From: Ophthalmolycus amberensis
Taxonomy: Eukaryota; Chordata; Actinopteri; Perciformes; Zoarcidae
DNA: 64,000 nt
Direction: 5' to 3'
NCBI GenBank assembly: GCA_024529925.1
Contig: JAFEUB010000798.1
Span: forward strand, 754,001 to 818,000
Shown here piece by piece: positions 53,501-64,000 of the stretch. The position numbers and the translations under genes were made by a program. The notes under the pieces were generated by a model. That model searched no databases. It had not been told where the DNA came from and was given only the letters and a program-made list of their open reading frames with translations. How positions within the stretch are numbered: position 1 is the first letter of the stretch; each line of letters opens with the position of its first letter.

Positions 53501-56500
53501 ATGTATCTGTGTTTGGCCCTTTGCTATGTACCGGTATATGTGATCATCTTTCTTTATGAGATAATAGTAAAATATTACAGTTGTTGTAAACCACGCACTA
53601 TATTCATCCGATTACTCCCCCCTTTCTCTCATGCTGCTCTTTTCCTTTCTGTACTTGTCATCTGCTGCTGTTTTTCTTTAACCGGCACCACCTTCTGACC
53701 CTCAGGTGGAGGAGGAGAAGAGAGAGCTCAGCGAGAAACTATCAGAGCTCTCTGCCAAGCTGGAAACCCTTAGATCTGAGAAAGAACACATGGAGAGAGA
53801 GCTGGAGACAAAAAACAGAGCGATAGAAGAACTGAAGGCCGCTAAGGAGGAGCTGGAGAGGGGGCTGGGGAGGGCCGAGCTGGATAGAAGAGAGGAAGAG
53901 GAAAAACAGAAATGCAGGGTAGAAGAGCTGGAGAAAGGAATGAGAGAGGAAGCAGAAAGGCTTACGACTCAAATGGATGACCTCCAGGCACAGCTGTTGG
54001 CCTCTCGGCAGAGCGAGATCTCCCTCACTCAAAAGAGTGCAGAAACAGAAGGGGAGAAAGAGAAGATGCAGTCTCTGCTGGTGAAGATGGAGAACGAAAA
54101 GATGTCTCTGCAGTCTTCTCTGGAGGAGCGCGAGACAGAAGGAGAGAGGCTCCGCTCTCAGGGAGAGGAGTGGGAGAAGGAGAGAAATATCCTGAGGACC
54201 AGTATTGTGGCTCTGGAAGAAGAAATGAAGGAGCTTGAAATGCTCATAAAAGCTAAAGAGGAAGAGAGGAAAATGTTGGAGAAGGAGGCAGATCAGAGAC
54301 ACGCCTCAGTAACATCCATCTCGTGTATCATGGTGGAAAAAGAACAGCTAGAAGAAGAAAATGGACGGCTGGCAGAGGAGAAAGAGAAACTGCACTCAAC
54401 CCTGTTTTCAGTAGAACAAGAGAGAGATCATCTGCATTGCACTCTTGCATCTGTTGAGGAAGAGAAAGAAAGACTGGAGCAAGAGAGCGGGCTGTTAGCC
54501 GACGAAAAGGAGAAGCTTCAGTCCAGCCTCTCCTCGATAGAAGAGGAGAAATGTAACATGCAACAAACTCTCTCTTCATTAAAGGAAGAGAAGAAAAGAA
54601 TAGAGGAGCAGAAAAGGATGTTAGAGGCTGAAAAACAAGAATTGCAGTCTTCCCTTTCTTTGATCGAAGTCGAGAAAAATAACCTATCGTCAGCGCTTTC
54701 TTCAATGGAACAAGAGAAGCAACGAGCAGAAGAAGAGAAAGAGAAACTCACAGAAGCCCAACAGACTCTTCAGTCTACAGTTGGCGCCATAGAGAAGGAG
54801 TTGGAAGCATCCAAATTGTCTGCTGCACAGCTCAGTGAGCAGGTACACAAAACAAATTGTGAATTTTGAAAATACCCTTCATACGAGAGGTGTACTGGAA
54901 GTGATAATATCTTGTTTTATTTTATTTCCTCATGACTAAATCTTTTCTTTCGGTCCACTTAAGGTGTCAAAGGTAACGTCTCAGGCCGCTCGTCTGTCTA
55001 AAGAGAGAGACTCGGCCCTGAGCAAGATGGGTCTTTGGATGAAGACTTGCAAACAGCTGGAGCAGGAGAAGCAAGACATGTTGAACAGCTCAGGTGTGGA
55101 AACGCATTGAAGTGTTTTGGTGTTATTTGACTTGAAGTTGAGGTAATCGGGACCGACCACAATTCTCAATCTGGATACAGACATCTGTTTGCGGTTTTAA
55201 ATGAGTCCAAGATCGGACTAATTCCAGACAACGGCCAATATAATGAAAAGCATAGACGAAACAAGAGGGCTATGGCAGTAGTCCCTTTACCAAAATGGTT
55301 TGGAAAGCATAATAAAACCTCTCTGTTCTAAACAGTTAGATTAGTTAATTTGACCTGAAAGCGTGGAGATTAAATCCCTAAAAGATGCAGCTGAGTAATT
55401 CTATTCATGTAATTATTTTTGTGACAGGTGACAGAAGGAGCAGCGAGGAGGTGCAGACTCAGGAAAACCAGCTGAAGATGGAGGCCGAGAAAAGAAAGAA
55501 GGAAATGGAAGACCTGAACGCTGCCCTGCAGCAGAAGAGGGTGGAGGCAGAACAAAAAACTAGGGAGGTGGAAGAACTTGAGGCTGCCCTCGATGGAAGG
55601 AAGAAGGAGTCGGAAGAGAGGAACTCCGAGCTGGGGATGCTGAAGAGTGAGTTGGATGAACTGAACAAACTCCTGGAGGAGAAAAGCAGCGAGGCAGATG
55701 AGAGCATCGAGAAATACTGCGGCCTGATGGTTAAAGTGCACAAACTGGAAGAGACTAATGACGCACTGACGACCCGGCTAGAGCAGCTCACTGCTAGCCA
55801 CCGCGTTAACGAAGCTAAGATCCCCTCTAGCCGGCGATCAGGCAGGAAGTCTTCCTCCAAACACCAGGAAGAAGTGGCTGTCAACACGGAGAACGTTGCT
55901 CCTTCAACACCTCCGAGGTCTCCTCGGGGTTCATCTTCAGTGAAACGAGGTCACCGTGACATCAGTAGCAAAGACGGTGCCCAGGAGGCCCTGCACAACC
56001 TGACAAAGAAGATCAAAGCCAATGCAGCGACTACACCGAAACCAGGAGCTGAACAGAAAGACGAGGAGTTCAAACCAGAGGGACTTCCTGAGCTGGTGCA
56101 GAGAGGTACGTTTTGGCTGGTGGTCTAAGATAGCCTCGACTGTAGTTCACCAGCAAGAAAGAAAGGCACTAGTAGCTAGTTTTGTGTTTTCATGTGCCGT
56201 GTCAGTCTGGTCTCATGCTGGTGTGATGAGCTTCATAGGTGGAGAGAATTTAGTGTTTTTAGGAAACAAGCACCAGTAACCTGCTCTCAAGTCATTGTTT
56301 GTACTCCGACAGGTTTTGCTGACATTCCTCTGGGGGAGGCCAGTCCATGCATCATGAGGAGAACCACGGTGAAGCGCTGCAGTCCTCGACTGGCTGCCAG
56401 ACACACGGCTCCCACATCTGCATCTGACGGCAAGGTGAGCAGCAGCAACCGTCTCTCACTCCCACACACACACACTTTTCCAGCCTGTGGCATCTATCCC

Positions 56501-57318
56501 CAACAGCCAGCAACACACAATGAACACACTCGCTGCAAGGTCTTTAAAACAGTGAATCGTGTCGCTGTTCACCTTGAAAGTGCTTGAAAAGTGCTTGAAT
56601 TTGACTATGGAAGAGGTTTATGATCCCTGTATGATACTTCACATCCATCCACGAGCAAGTGTGTAAGGCACTGTACATGTCCAACCAATGCAAATGGAAA
56701 TTTAATTTACAGACTGGCACAAACTCTCCAGGTAATGTCCTCATAAAGGCAGTGATGCGCGTCATAAATGGACATAGTATCTTTGAGGTTACCTGTTGAT
56801 ATCTGATGGAACTTTTAGAGTTGGTTTTCGAGAGTTGAAGAGTTCACGATTCCCACCAACTTTCAGTCAGTCCAGGTCATCTGAAGTAAACCAGCGGTGA
56901 ATTAGAGGATGTTTGTTTTCCCATTTACTTGTCTGACTGACCCCATGCTGTATGACGGTGTGTCCTTTGCATTTCTCGAGCACCATTCATCCGATCTACG
57001 TATATCCCTGGGGATCCAAGGACATGCATTGTTGTTACAGGCATGTTTCCACGGGCAATCCTCCAGTGTGTTTAAGTCACAAAATCAGTTTCTACTTTGT
57101 TGTGTTTTTCTCTTGTACTCTCTTAATGTGGTCATCGGTCTCATCTTGCTCTTCACCCACAGACGTCGGGGTCCGTACTCCTCCAGAGTCCTGCTGCAGA
57201 GAGCTCCAACAGGAAGTGTGTCTCCCCGAGTGACGAGGAGAAACTTCGTTCTCTGAGTTCACTCAAGACGCCGGAGCAGAACGAGAGAGAACAACAAGGC
57301 GACTGTCATGTCCAGTAG
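41552..57318 (+). CDS. cenpf: Centromere protein F
   Basis: Very long coiled-coil protein of the outer kinetochore, nuclear matrix and nuclear envelope. It binds microtubules at both ends and recruits dynein regulators and other partners in G2/M. Coding exons: 41552-41713, 41905-42030, 42173-42243, 42380-42516, 42728-42819, 42898-43165, 43361-43563, 43721-43846, 43955-44083, 44445-44567, 44700-44835, 44920-45049, 45166-45445, 45740-45946, 46167-46375, 46686-46815, 47204-47482, 47591-48136, 48343-48516, 48730-49538, 49663-49877, 50053-50191, 50276-50417, 50603-50687, 50991-51241, 51350-51458, 51689-51894, 52103-52321, 52644-52787, 52979-53168, 53255-53352, 53449-53490, 53706-54842, 54964-55093, 55428-56105, 56313-56434, 57163-57318. 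Total 8400 nt, about 2,799 residues (human about 3,110-3,210). The N-terminus MSWAVEEWKDGLPGKALQKI and the C-terminal EGLPELVQRGFADIP, RRTT and SPRLAA motifs are diagnostic. It ends in a CHVQ CaaX box. Exon 6 uses a GC donor. An acceptor upstream of the ATG (41536-41537) fits a non-coding first exon. Confidence 0.96.
42820..42897 (+). other. cenpf: GC-AG intron (cenpf intron 6)
   Basis: The donor reads CAGGTCAAG|GCAAGT and the acceptor CTTTTAG. GC donors usually keep an otherwise perfect AAG|GCAAGT context, as here. Using it gives KVLQVK-LLNQSS, which follows human KALQAK. A GTCAAG donor six bases upstream is an in-frame alternative that would drop two residues. Confidence 0.75.
48892..49500 (+). 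repeat. cenpf: 14-residue periodic coiled-coil repeats in cenpf exon 21
   Basis: About residues 1231-1433. The protein repeats two-heptad units of the form EK-QLE--L--L--, for example EKKQLEASLDELSE, ENKQLQSNIQQLTK, EKIQLEAKLTELIS, EKLQLEGNYHELTA and ENIKLQSGVSQLTE. Units are diverged, so this is an old expansion. Confidence 0.75.
54390..54832 (+). repeat. cenpf: Exact-period 126-bp tandem repeat in cenpf exon 34 (42-residue unit)
   Basis: Units begin at 54390, 54516, 54642 and 54768, exactly 126 bases apart. Each codes for six heptads and starts LHSTLFS, LQSSLSS, LQSSLSL and LQSTVGA respectively, followed by (V/I)E-E(R/K) and a second (L/M)--(T/A)L(A/S)S heptad. Three units are complete (residues about 2288-2413) and the fourth is partial. 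A half unit (SCIMVEKEQLEEENGRLAEE) precedes the first. Exon 34 is 1,137 bp and lies in the C-terminal third of the protein. Confidence 0.9.
57304..57318 (+). other. cenpf: C-terminal CaaX prenylation box (CHVQ) and stop
   Basis: The last codons read Cys-His-Val-Gln then TAG. Human CENPF ends CKVQ, which is farnesylated. The cysteine and the -VQ end are kept, so prenylation is expected, supporting nuclear-envelope and kinetochore targeting. Confidence 0.85.
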
Positions 57319-57570
57319 CTTGATGCAGTCTGGAAATATACACATGCACAAAATATTAATCCTTTTTTTTTAAAGACACATTTATTTTACAAGTTAACAT
57401 TTTTCTTTTTTTGGGGGGGGAGTGGAGGTGTTTGTCTCTCTCTCTCTCTCTCATATGTTTCCTGTTGGATCACTTTCTTCCAGGACTGCAAAAGACAGAA
57501 CTACAATTGTATTTTCTGTTGGTATTGTAAAGTGAGAAATACAATAAATCACTAAAATGATGAGGCAGGT
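57319..57570 (+). other. cenpf: cenpf 3' untranslated region
   Basis: Short 3' UTR with T-rich and G-rich runs and a (CT) stretch (57438-57452), ending about 20 bases after the AATAAA at 57543. Confidence 0.7.
57543..57548 (+). terminator. cenpf: cenpf poly(A) signal (AATAAA)
   Basis: First canonical hexamer, 225 bases after the stop codon. Confidence 0.75.
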
Positions 57571-59979
57571 TAAAGATGAGTGGGTTTCTCTCCAAGTGCT
57601 GATATTCTTCAAAGCACTTTTTTTTTTATCCCATGTTTTTTAACAATTTTTAATGAAACTCTTTGAAATGTCAGATTGGTATTTTGGTGTTTAAAACCCT
57701 GATTGTTGCTTCAGAATGTAAACAAGCCACGTTTGTTTGTTCCTCTTTCGTCATGACTTTACTTTGTAGCAGTTTCTTTGACTTTACCGCTTTGTTTCCC
57801 TCTCTTCTGTTCTTGTCTGTGGGAGATGTCTTGATCTCTCCACATGGTAGATGATATACACTATGCGTCTATCAGCTCTGTAACGTATTAATGGCAGCTA
57901 AGATTCTGTAGATGTTGATATTTTCTGGATATTACTATAGTTGAAGTCTAAGTTACTCATTTTTGCAGAAAATATTGAATGTAGATTTGCATTTTGTCTC
58001 TGTTTTTATGTAGGTGTAGTTAAATGTTATTGTACATAGTTATTTGCCCTTTTTTATACTAAACCTTAACTGCTTCATAGCTTGTGTGGTCTCTTTGTTG
58101 CAAACACATGGGAGTCTATATGTCTCAAGATAAAGGACATTACAGGAACTATGTTAGTAAGCACACACCACCAGTATGTATGTAGCTGCAATGCTAGTAC
58201 TCGGTAAACTCTGCTACCACAAGGTGGGGAACCTGAGCCAAATGGAGAAAAGATGTCTGACCTGTGTACTGCAGAGTGATGACTGAGTGTGATCAGTGCA
58301 GGATACACCTCAGGCCGGCAGTGAAGGGAAATGAACGGACAAATGAGACAATTGTATGTTGTTCCTCACGACAGACACTAGAAACGAGTAAAAAAAGAAG
58401 AAATAAATCGTAGACTGAATTAAAAGTGAAAAGCGTAAATTCTGCATAAGCAACTGTTAAATTCATTAAAGAATTGTTAAGTTTAGGTTATTTTTTCAGA
58501 ATGCCAAATTGACTTCACTGACTTCATGTCCTGCGGGACATTGGGCCACAATGATCTCCTTTCCAGTCCACCTTAACATCTGGTTAACAATGGTGTTGCT
58601 GAGGAGGATGCACCAGCGGCTCTCAGCCTCTTAATGCCGCTCCTCATGCAGACATCTAATGGATGGAATTTGATCAGAAAGGACACAACTAATAGCCTCA
58701 TGGTGGAGTGAAGTAATCGTACAGTGATTCTGTTTGTCTGCGGTATTAAAGTGATCGTGCTGGTCTCAGGAACAACTATACATCACTTAGATTAAGTCTC
58801 ACCATACTCTGTTAGAGACACAGTTTAAATGCAGCTGTTACATTTGAAACAACAGTAACGCATGGCTGAAATCAGTACTAAATATACAGTAATCTTGTCA
58901 TAACTCCCATTTCTAGGAGACCCATGTGTTTACTTACTGCACAGGACGACCATCCATTGGTGAATGTAACATCTACATTTATACTTCATATGTTTCTACA
59001 GCACAGAGCGATGTACGCTCTTATTTTAGACGTTCACCTTTTGACTGAAAGCAGCTTATAGCACATCAGTATGCCACCCTTATTACCTTAAGTGCCCTTC
59101 ATGCTGACTGGGACAATACAAACTCATTGGAGCTGTGGCTAATGTGAAACGCCGGAAATGATTGATTTCTCTGGGTGAACCCTTACGTTGTGTCTGAGGA
59201 ACACTGAGCTTTGGATCGATCAAATTGATCTCTGGTGCATAGATGTTAGCATTTGAGGTATTGATGAGTGGGGACCTTTTGACCTCTTGTTCTTATGAGG
59301 GCATGTAAGGACACACTAAGATGGGACATGAGAGACATTCATCAGTGTCTTCTTGGAGCATCGCTGAGGTTTTTACACACACCTGGTTTGTTAATTGACT
59401 CTCATGCATTCCCGTCTCTTTCCTGCCTGGCAGTGGGTGAGGGGGCGGCAGGCCCGCTGGGTTATGGGAACAGAGAGGAGACGACACAGTCACACACCTC
59501 AGAGCGGACACTGTCCTGCTCTGATGTCTCTGGCTGGAGCTGCTAACGGAAGCTGCAGTGCCAGAACCAACTCTGGACGAGGACACGGGAAATGAGGAGA
59601 TGGGTCCGCTGAGCTGTGTTATCACTGGCACTCAGACTGGAGAGTGTGTGTTTGTGTATGCATGTGTGTGTGTGTCTCTGTCTTTAAAACTGACAGACTG
59701 ACTGACTGTCGATCCCCCTGCTGTATGCATGATTTGTCCCATTCTTCACCAGGCAACACTGTGTAAGCAGCCGTTCTCAGGGCCAGAGGGAGTCACAGGA
59801 AGTGTAGACCAGTTTGTATGAACAGGACGGAGGGAAAGAGACAAAACGAAGAGTTCAACTAATGATAGTGCATTTCAATTCATTTTTAAAAAGTCATGTA
59901 ATCTGCAATGTTAAAATATAACCCACAGGTGGCTTTTTAAGTGGGATTGAGGCATAAATATGGACGTAGCAACGCACCA

Positions 59980-60160
59980 CATGGGTAGCACTTTCAAGTA
60001 ACCTTTTATGAAGGGCTTATAAGCCGTTATCATTAGCTTTATCAATAGTTAATACATTATTAACTACTTTGTAGATACATTTATATCAGTCAGCAATGAG
60101 ATGTTATTATCAAAGACTTTTAACTGATCTATAAAGCATTAGTCAAATACGTATTAAACC
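59980..60160 (+). mobile_element. Probable interspersed repeat (TTATAAGC / TTAATACATTATTAACTA type)
   Basis: GAAGGGCTTATAAGCCGTTA, AGTTAATACATTATTAACTA and TATAAAGCATTAGT occur in the order typical of a common teleost AT-rich repeat. Single copy here; boundaries are approximate. Confidence 0.45.
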
Positions 60161-60519
60161 AAGAGGAGGCGGTGAGTTCAGAGAGGAAATCCTGTGAGGG
60201 TTATATGTGCTGTAGCTTCAGTGTTAAGAGTTTTCCTTTATTTCCCTATAAAGATATGCATTCCTAAGAATTCTTCAATCCTAGTCATTTATTAATTATT
60301 TTTCGATCTGAGATCATTCATAATCTTCTCTTCGTCTCTCCACTGGTTTCCAGAGACTCTATTCTCACAAACGGTTCAGACTTGTGAACAGTCTTCTTTT
60401 CCCAAAACCTCAGCAGGACGTGTGCTTCATTTAACCTGCCACAGATGCAAGGTGTTGGTGCGGATGTAAGCATTTCTTTTGACCTTTTCTTGAGTTTGCA
60501 TGTGATGAATTGGTGTGCT

Positions 60520-60780
60520 TCAAAGGGGAACTCCACCAATTTTCTATTTACTAGACACAAAGAGCACTACTCAGCTTGTCATATGAAGTTTTGTGTGACT
60601 GGAATGTGTCGGGAGCCAAAAACGCCTCAAAACTACTTGGGGTTCAGAGGGTTAAGATATAATGTTCAATGTTCACACAGAAAACAAGCTATTGGCACAT
60701 TTTTCATGGGCGCAACCCACATACTCAGCTCTGCTGCTCATCCCACAAATGCATGATCCTTGCATCTGTGGCACCATTTT
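60520..60780 (+). mobile_element. Probable interspersed repeat (GGGGAACTCCACCAATTTT type)
   Basis: AAAGGGGAACTCCACCAATT begins a segment resembling a widespread percomorph repeat; only its left end is convincingly recognisable. The 103-codon frame here is not a gene. Confidence 0.4.
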
Positions 60781-61669
60781 TAAGGGAAATAACGGTATAA
60801 GATTTATTGCCAAGAAGCGTTGTTACAACAAAGAAATAATCTACCAAACACAAATTTCCTTACTTTTTGTGCTATGTTTATATACTAAATATACACTGTA
60901 CAAGATGAAAAATTATACAATTTATTAGCTCTTATAATAGCAGAAGAACTTAAGAATGTTACTGCTACACTTGCCTGTGGCATATGCCCAAACTAATTTT
61001 GGGTGAAGTACATTTTTTTTTTTCTATTTTCATGAACAATGTACTGTTTAGTGGCATAAATATAATATCATATATATAAAGTATATAAATAATATCATAA
61101 TATTATACCAGACTATGAATAAAGAAGATAAGAAGAACTGTGCTATAGAACTTTTTTAGTATACTTCCAATGTCATTGCCAATACTACTCTCAACATCAT
61201 GCATCATATTAGGGTTCTATTAGGCACTGGTCTTAGTACTACTTCTCACACACTTGTTTTTATTCATATGTTGTTGTAATTTACATTTTCTATTTTAGTT
61301 AACTTATTTTACTAAATATATTGTACTCTTGTTGCCATTTGCACTGGTGTGAGTATTACTTATTATACAAATAATATGTATTACTCTATTGTTTACATAT
61401 ATTTTATTGTTTTTTCTCTTATTATTCTGTTGTAATCTTTGATCAATCTCTGTCAAAAATTTCCTTTGGAATTAATACATTTCTAAGTTATCTTATTTTA
61501 AATAGAGAAAATACAAAGGCTTGAGCATTTATTTAGACTGCCTGTATATCGAGGCATGTGCCTTTCTTGAATTTGGAATTTATTTCTGTCTAACTGCAAC
61601 AAGCTACAGCTTTTACTTTACTTTTTACTACGACCCTCCAGACATGTTTGAATGCAGTCCTGAAAATAT

Positions 61670-61925
61670 TCTTATTTTCTTTCTTGCCGAGAGTTAGAAT
61701 ACCACCTGTCTGTCAATACATATGAAGCTTCAACCAGCAGCTAGTTAGCTTAGCATAAAGACTGGGAGCAGATGGAAACAGCTAGCCTGGCTTTGTTCGA
61801 AGTTAAACAAAATAACCAGCAACCCTAAAGCTCACTAACATGTTACATCTCCTTTGTTTATTCCGTACAAATTAGTGTAAAAACGACTTTAATTGAGGAT
61901 TTACAGTTTTAGGGGAGTAGCTTGG
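61670..61925 (+). mobile_element. Interspersed repeat, TTTTGGGAAAT...GCTTAGC family (copy C)
   Basis: TTCTTGCCGAGAGTTAGA, ATGAAGCTTCAACCAGCAGC, TTAGCTTAGCATAAAGACTG, ACAGCTAGCCTGGCT and CTAAAGCTCACTAACATG occur in the typical order. It is the best-preserved copy of the family in the window, although its outermost left end is lost. Confidence 0.75.
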
Positions 61926-62849
61926 CTGGCTAGATGGGCTCTATGGAGAAAATATCATGGTGAAATGAGCCATTGTACTGTATCTGTCTGACTGTGTGCT
62001 GTTGATTCTGGTGTGTAATTCCTGCTTTGATAACTTTATCTCATGCATCATAAGACCTGCTGCCACTGGCCAGCCACACTCATCAGACCACTCTATCATC
62101 CAGGAAGTTTAAACTATAATAATTATTCAGTGGTTCACTGGCTGTGAGCTGTGTGAGAGAAGAGAAGATACTGATTATTATATTAATGTCTAATAAAGCA
62201 CAGTTATGTCAGCAGTGGTGGGAATGAGTTGGTCATTGCATGTCTGGGAGAAACTTTAAGGCCCTCTGAAAACTGGATGTAATGTTATTGAATATTTCTT
62301 TATCATTTTACATATTCATGACTAAATAAGGAACGTATAAAGTTGAAATTATTATTTGTTAAGAATTGAACACTCAAAAACTCAGCTTAAAAACGTCACT
62401 CAAATCTACAGCACTACATTACTTTGATGCTAGAATTTTTAAATTATTTTCAGGCAAATTTGGAAGTTAGTTGGAAGGAGCAATTTTTTGAGAGATTTTT
62501 TAAACTGATTTATCGATGTTTGTTTGGACATCGGCGATAATGTCATTCCATGAGTAAAGTCACAATGAATTAAAGAATATATTATTATGTCTGTGTGTTC
62601 AGATTTGACTGAGTTATAACTCAAAGAAGTACTGCAATTAATTCTTTATGGAAATTGCAGCAACCTGGATCTAAAAGGTTTTAAAGTATCTTAACTGCCT
62701 CTATGTGGTGTGTCAGCTTCTTCTTTTAAACATCCAGTGGTTAAACTACTCACTTTGCTGCAATGATGTATAAGGGAACTCCAGGGTGTGTCGGTATACC
62801 TGGTGTTACTGAAGTTATTATCTCCGCCAGGAAGATCATGCGATCAGTC

Positions 62850-62905
62850 GTGGGTGAGTGTGCGTGAGTCCGTGAGTCCGTGGGTCCGTGAGTGAGAGTG
62901 TGCAT
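62850..62905 (+). repeat. Short GAGTCCGTG minisatellite
   Basis: About four 8-9 base units (GAGTCCGT, GAGTCCGT, GGGTCCGT, GAGTGAGA) in a TG-rich context. Confidence 0.7.
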
Positions 62906-64000
62906 CTCTGTGTCTGTCCACGGCTAATCTCCCATTCTGCTGCAGCAAATTGCATCGTGTTTTGGGTGCCCAACTATGGCTGCATGTTCAAGGGCCTCTC
63001 GTGGTTGTGGTGACTCAGACTTTTTCAAAACCCCTTTCATCGCATGTTTTATACTGTCATTGCCTGCCTGCTTACTCCTCACTCACTACTCTTGACTGGC
63101 CCCTGGTCGGTAGCGGCCGCTGGTGATAACACAGCTAAGTGCATTTCCGACACCCCATCTGCTATTCTGCACCCACAGTGGGTGAATCACAGTTTGTGGT
63201 ATGTTTGGCTAACAGCTAACGGAATGGACTGTGTTTGGCTAACCGCTAACAGCTAACTGAACTATTAGTGCACACATTTATGTACATCTAATCAATTCAG
63301 CCTCTGCTGAGCGAGCGGACAACTCAGTGAGTTTAATTTTGTTTTTGGCAGGATTGTATGACAGGTATTATACAACGACTTTGAAACAATCGCCTGCATT
63401 CATCTGAGGTTATTTTTTAGTTTGGATGAAGTGTGTTTTTACTACGCCTTAGTCGGTGTCTAGACTGAGGGTTAGCCAATTGTGGGTTGTTTTCATTCAA
63501 TCACACAATACAGCAGTGGTCGTTGCAGACACACCTGGCAGAGATCTGCACTTTACTGAGTGCACCTTTAGTTCTCAAAGAGTTGCAAATGTCAGCATTA
63601 AATCTACAGCATTTATGCATCAAGTAAACATTCTTTTACAGTTGTACATGCTGCGATAGACTATTTTGAAAAGAATAGAAAGTCTAAAGGTGGAGTTGGA
63701 TTAATATAGGAGCAAAAAACGATCTGTTATGTAAAGACGTCGTGGAGTAATATACCTGAATAGAGAAATAAGTCTTCTTGCTTTGTTGACACAGCTGACA
63801 CAGCCACAAGTGCATGTTAGTGCATGATCGTGCATGTGAGCATTCCCCACTGGTTAGCTCACGGCTGCTCTCAAACAGAGCTCAAATAGCACTCAAACAG
63901 AAGTTATATCTGATAACGCCGTCCCCACCGATGGCATCATCGTGGAAGCGGAGCACCCACGCTCCAGTTTGCGCTGTTAGCACCGCCAGCCGTGAGCTGC

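Larger units (their letters stand above)
57571..64000. other. Intergenic region downstream of cenpf
   Basis: I looked on both strands for exon-like segments flanked by splice signals, including for the potassium-channel neighbour kcnk2 known in human, and found none. The region contains repeat copies (59980-60160, 60520-60780, 61670-61925, 62850-62905) and AT-rich unique DNA. Regulatory elements cannot be excluded. Confidence 0.55.

Noticed and set aside
53742..54302. 186-codon open frame on the minus strand, rich in Leu, Phe and Ser
   Set aside because: It is the antisense of cenpf exon 34; Glu/Lys/Leu-rich coiled-coil codons read backwards give long Leu/Phe/Ser frames. The + strand frame is clearly the protein.
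59293..59631. Overlapping open frames of 66-112 codons on both strands downstream of cenpf
   Set aside because: No splice-flanked conserved segment, no recognisable motif, and both strands are equally open, as expected by chance in GC-richer sequence.
63857..63998. 11-bp inverted repeat GCTCACGGCTG / CAGCCGTGAGC near the right edge
   Set aside because: Too short and isolated to call an element end; the window stops before any flank can be judged.

Overview
This is a eukaryotic genomic window, almost certainly from a spiny-rayed (percomorph) teleost. The evidence is intron-rich vertebrate genes with short introns, abundant CA/TG microsatellites, and copies of interspersed repeat families typical of percomorph genomes. 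There is no prokaryotic gene structure: the real proteins are split over many exons, and almost every long open frame is either one exon plus intron read-through or noise.

Three genes lie head-to-tail on the + strand. (1) galnt2, polypeptide N-acetylgalactosaminyltransferase 2: 15 coding exons from 5318 to 24318. The first exon, with the membrane anchor, is off the left edge, so bases 1-5317 are read as intron 1. A long 3' UTR probably runs to about 28640. (2) smyd2, a SET/MYND lysine methyltransferase: complete, 12 coding exons, 31077-38036, 435 residues, polyadenylation signal at 39996. (3) cenpf, centromere protein F: complete, one non-coding exon plus 37 coding exons, 41552-57318, about 2,799 residues, ending in a CaaX box, polyadenylation signal at 57543. 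Every exon junction was checked by reading frame, and the three totals (1584, 1308 and 8400 nt) are all divisible by three.

The genes have separate jobs: Golgi mucin-type O-glycosylation, lysine methylation of histone and non-histone proteins, and kinetochore/microtubule function in mitosis. Their adjacency is a synteny feature, not an operon. From 57560 to the right edge (64000) I see only repeat-derived and unique non-coding DNA.

I found no wholly new biological system. The most notable observations are: an AT-AC (U12-type) intron in smyd2; an exact 126-bp (42-residue, six-heptad) tandem repeat in one cenpf exon, where the mammalian protein instead carries a different duplication; a textbook cell-cycle promoter (CRE, two CCAAT boxes, CHR, E2F-like site) in front of cenpf; a tRNA-derived SINE forming the 3' end of the last smyd2 intron; a dense AACGTTA cluster in cenpf intron 1; and simple repeats abutting many galnt2 splice acceptors.
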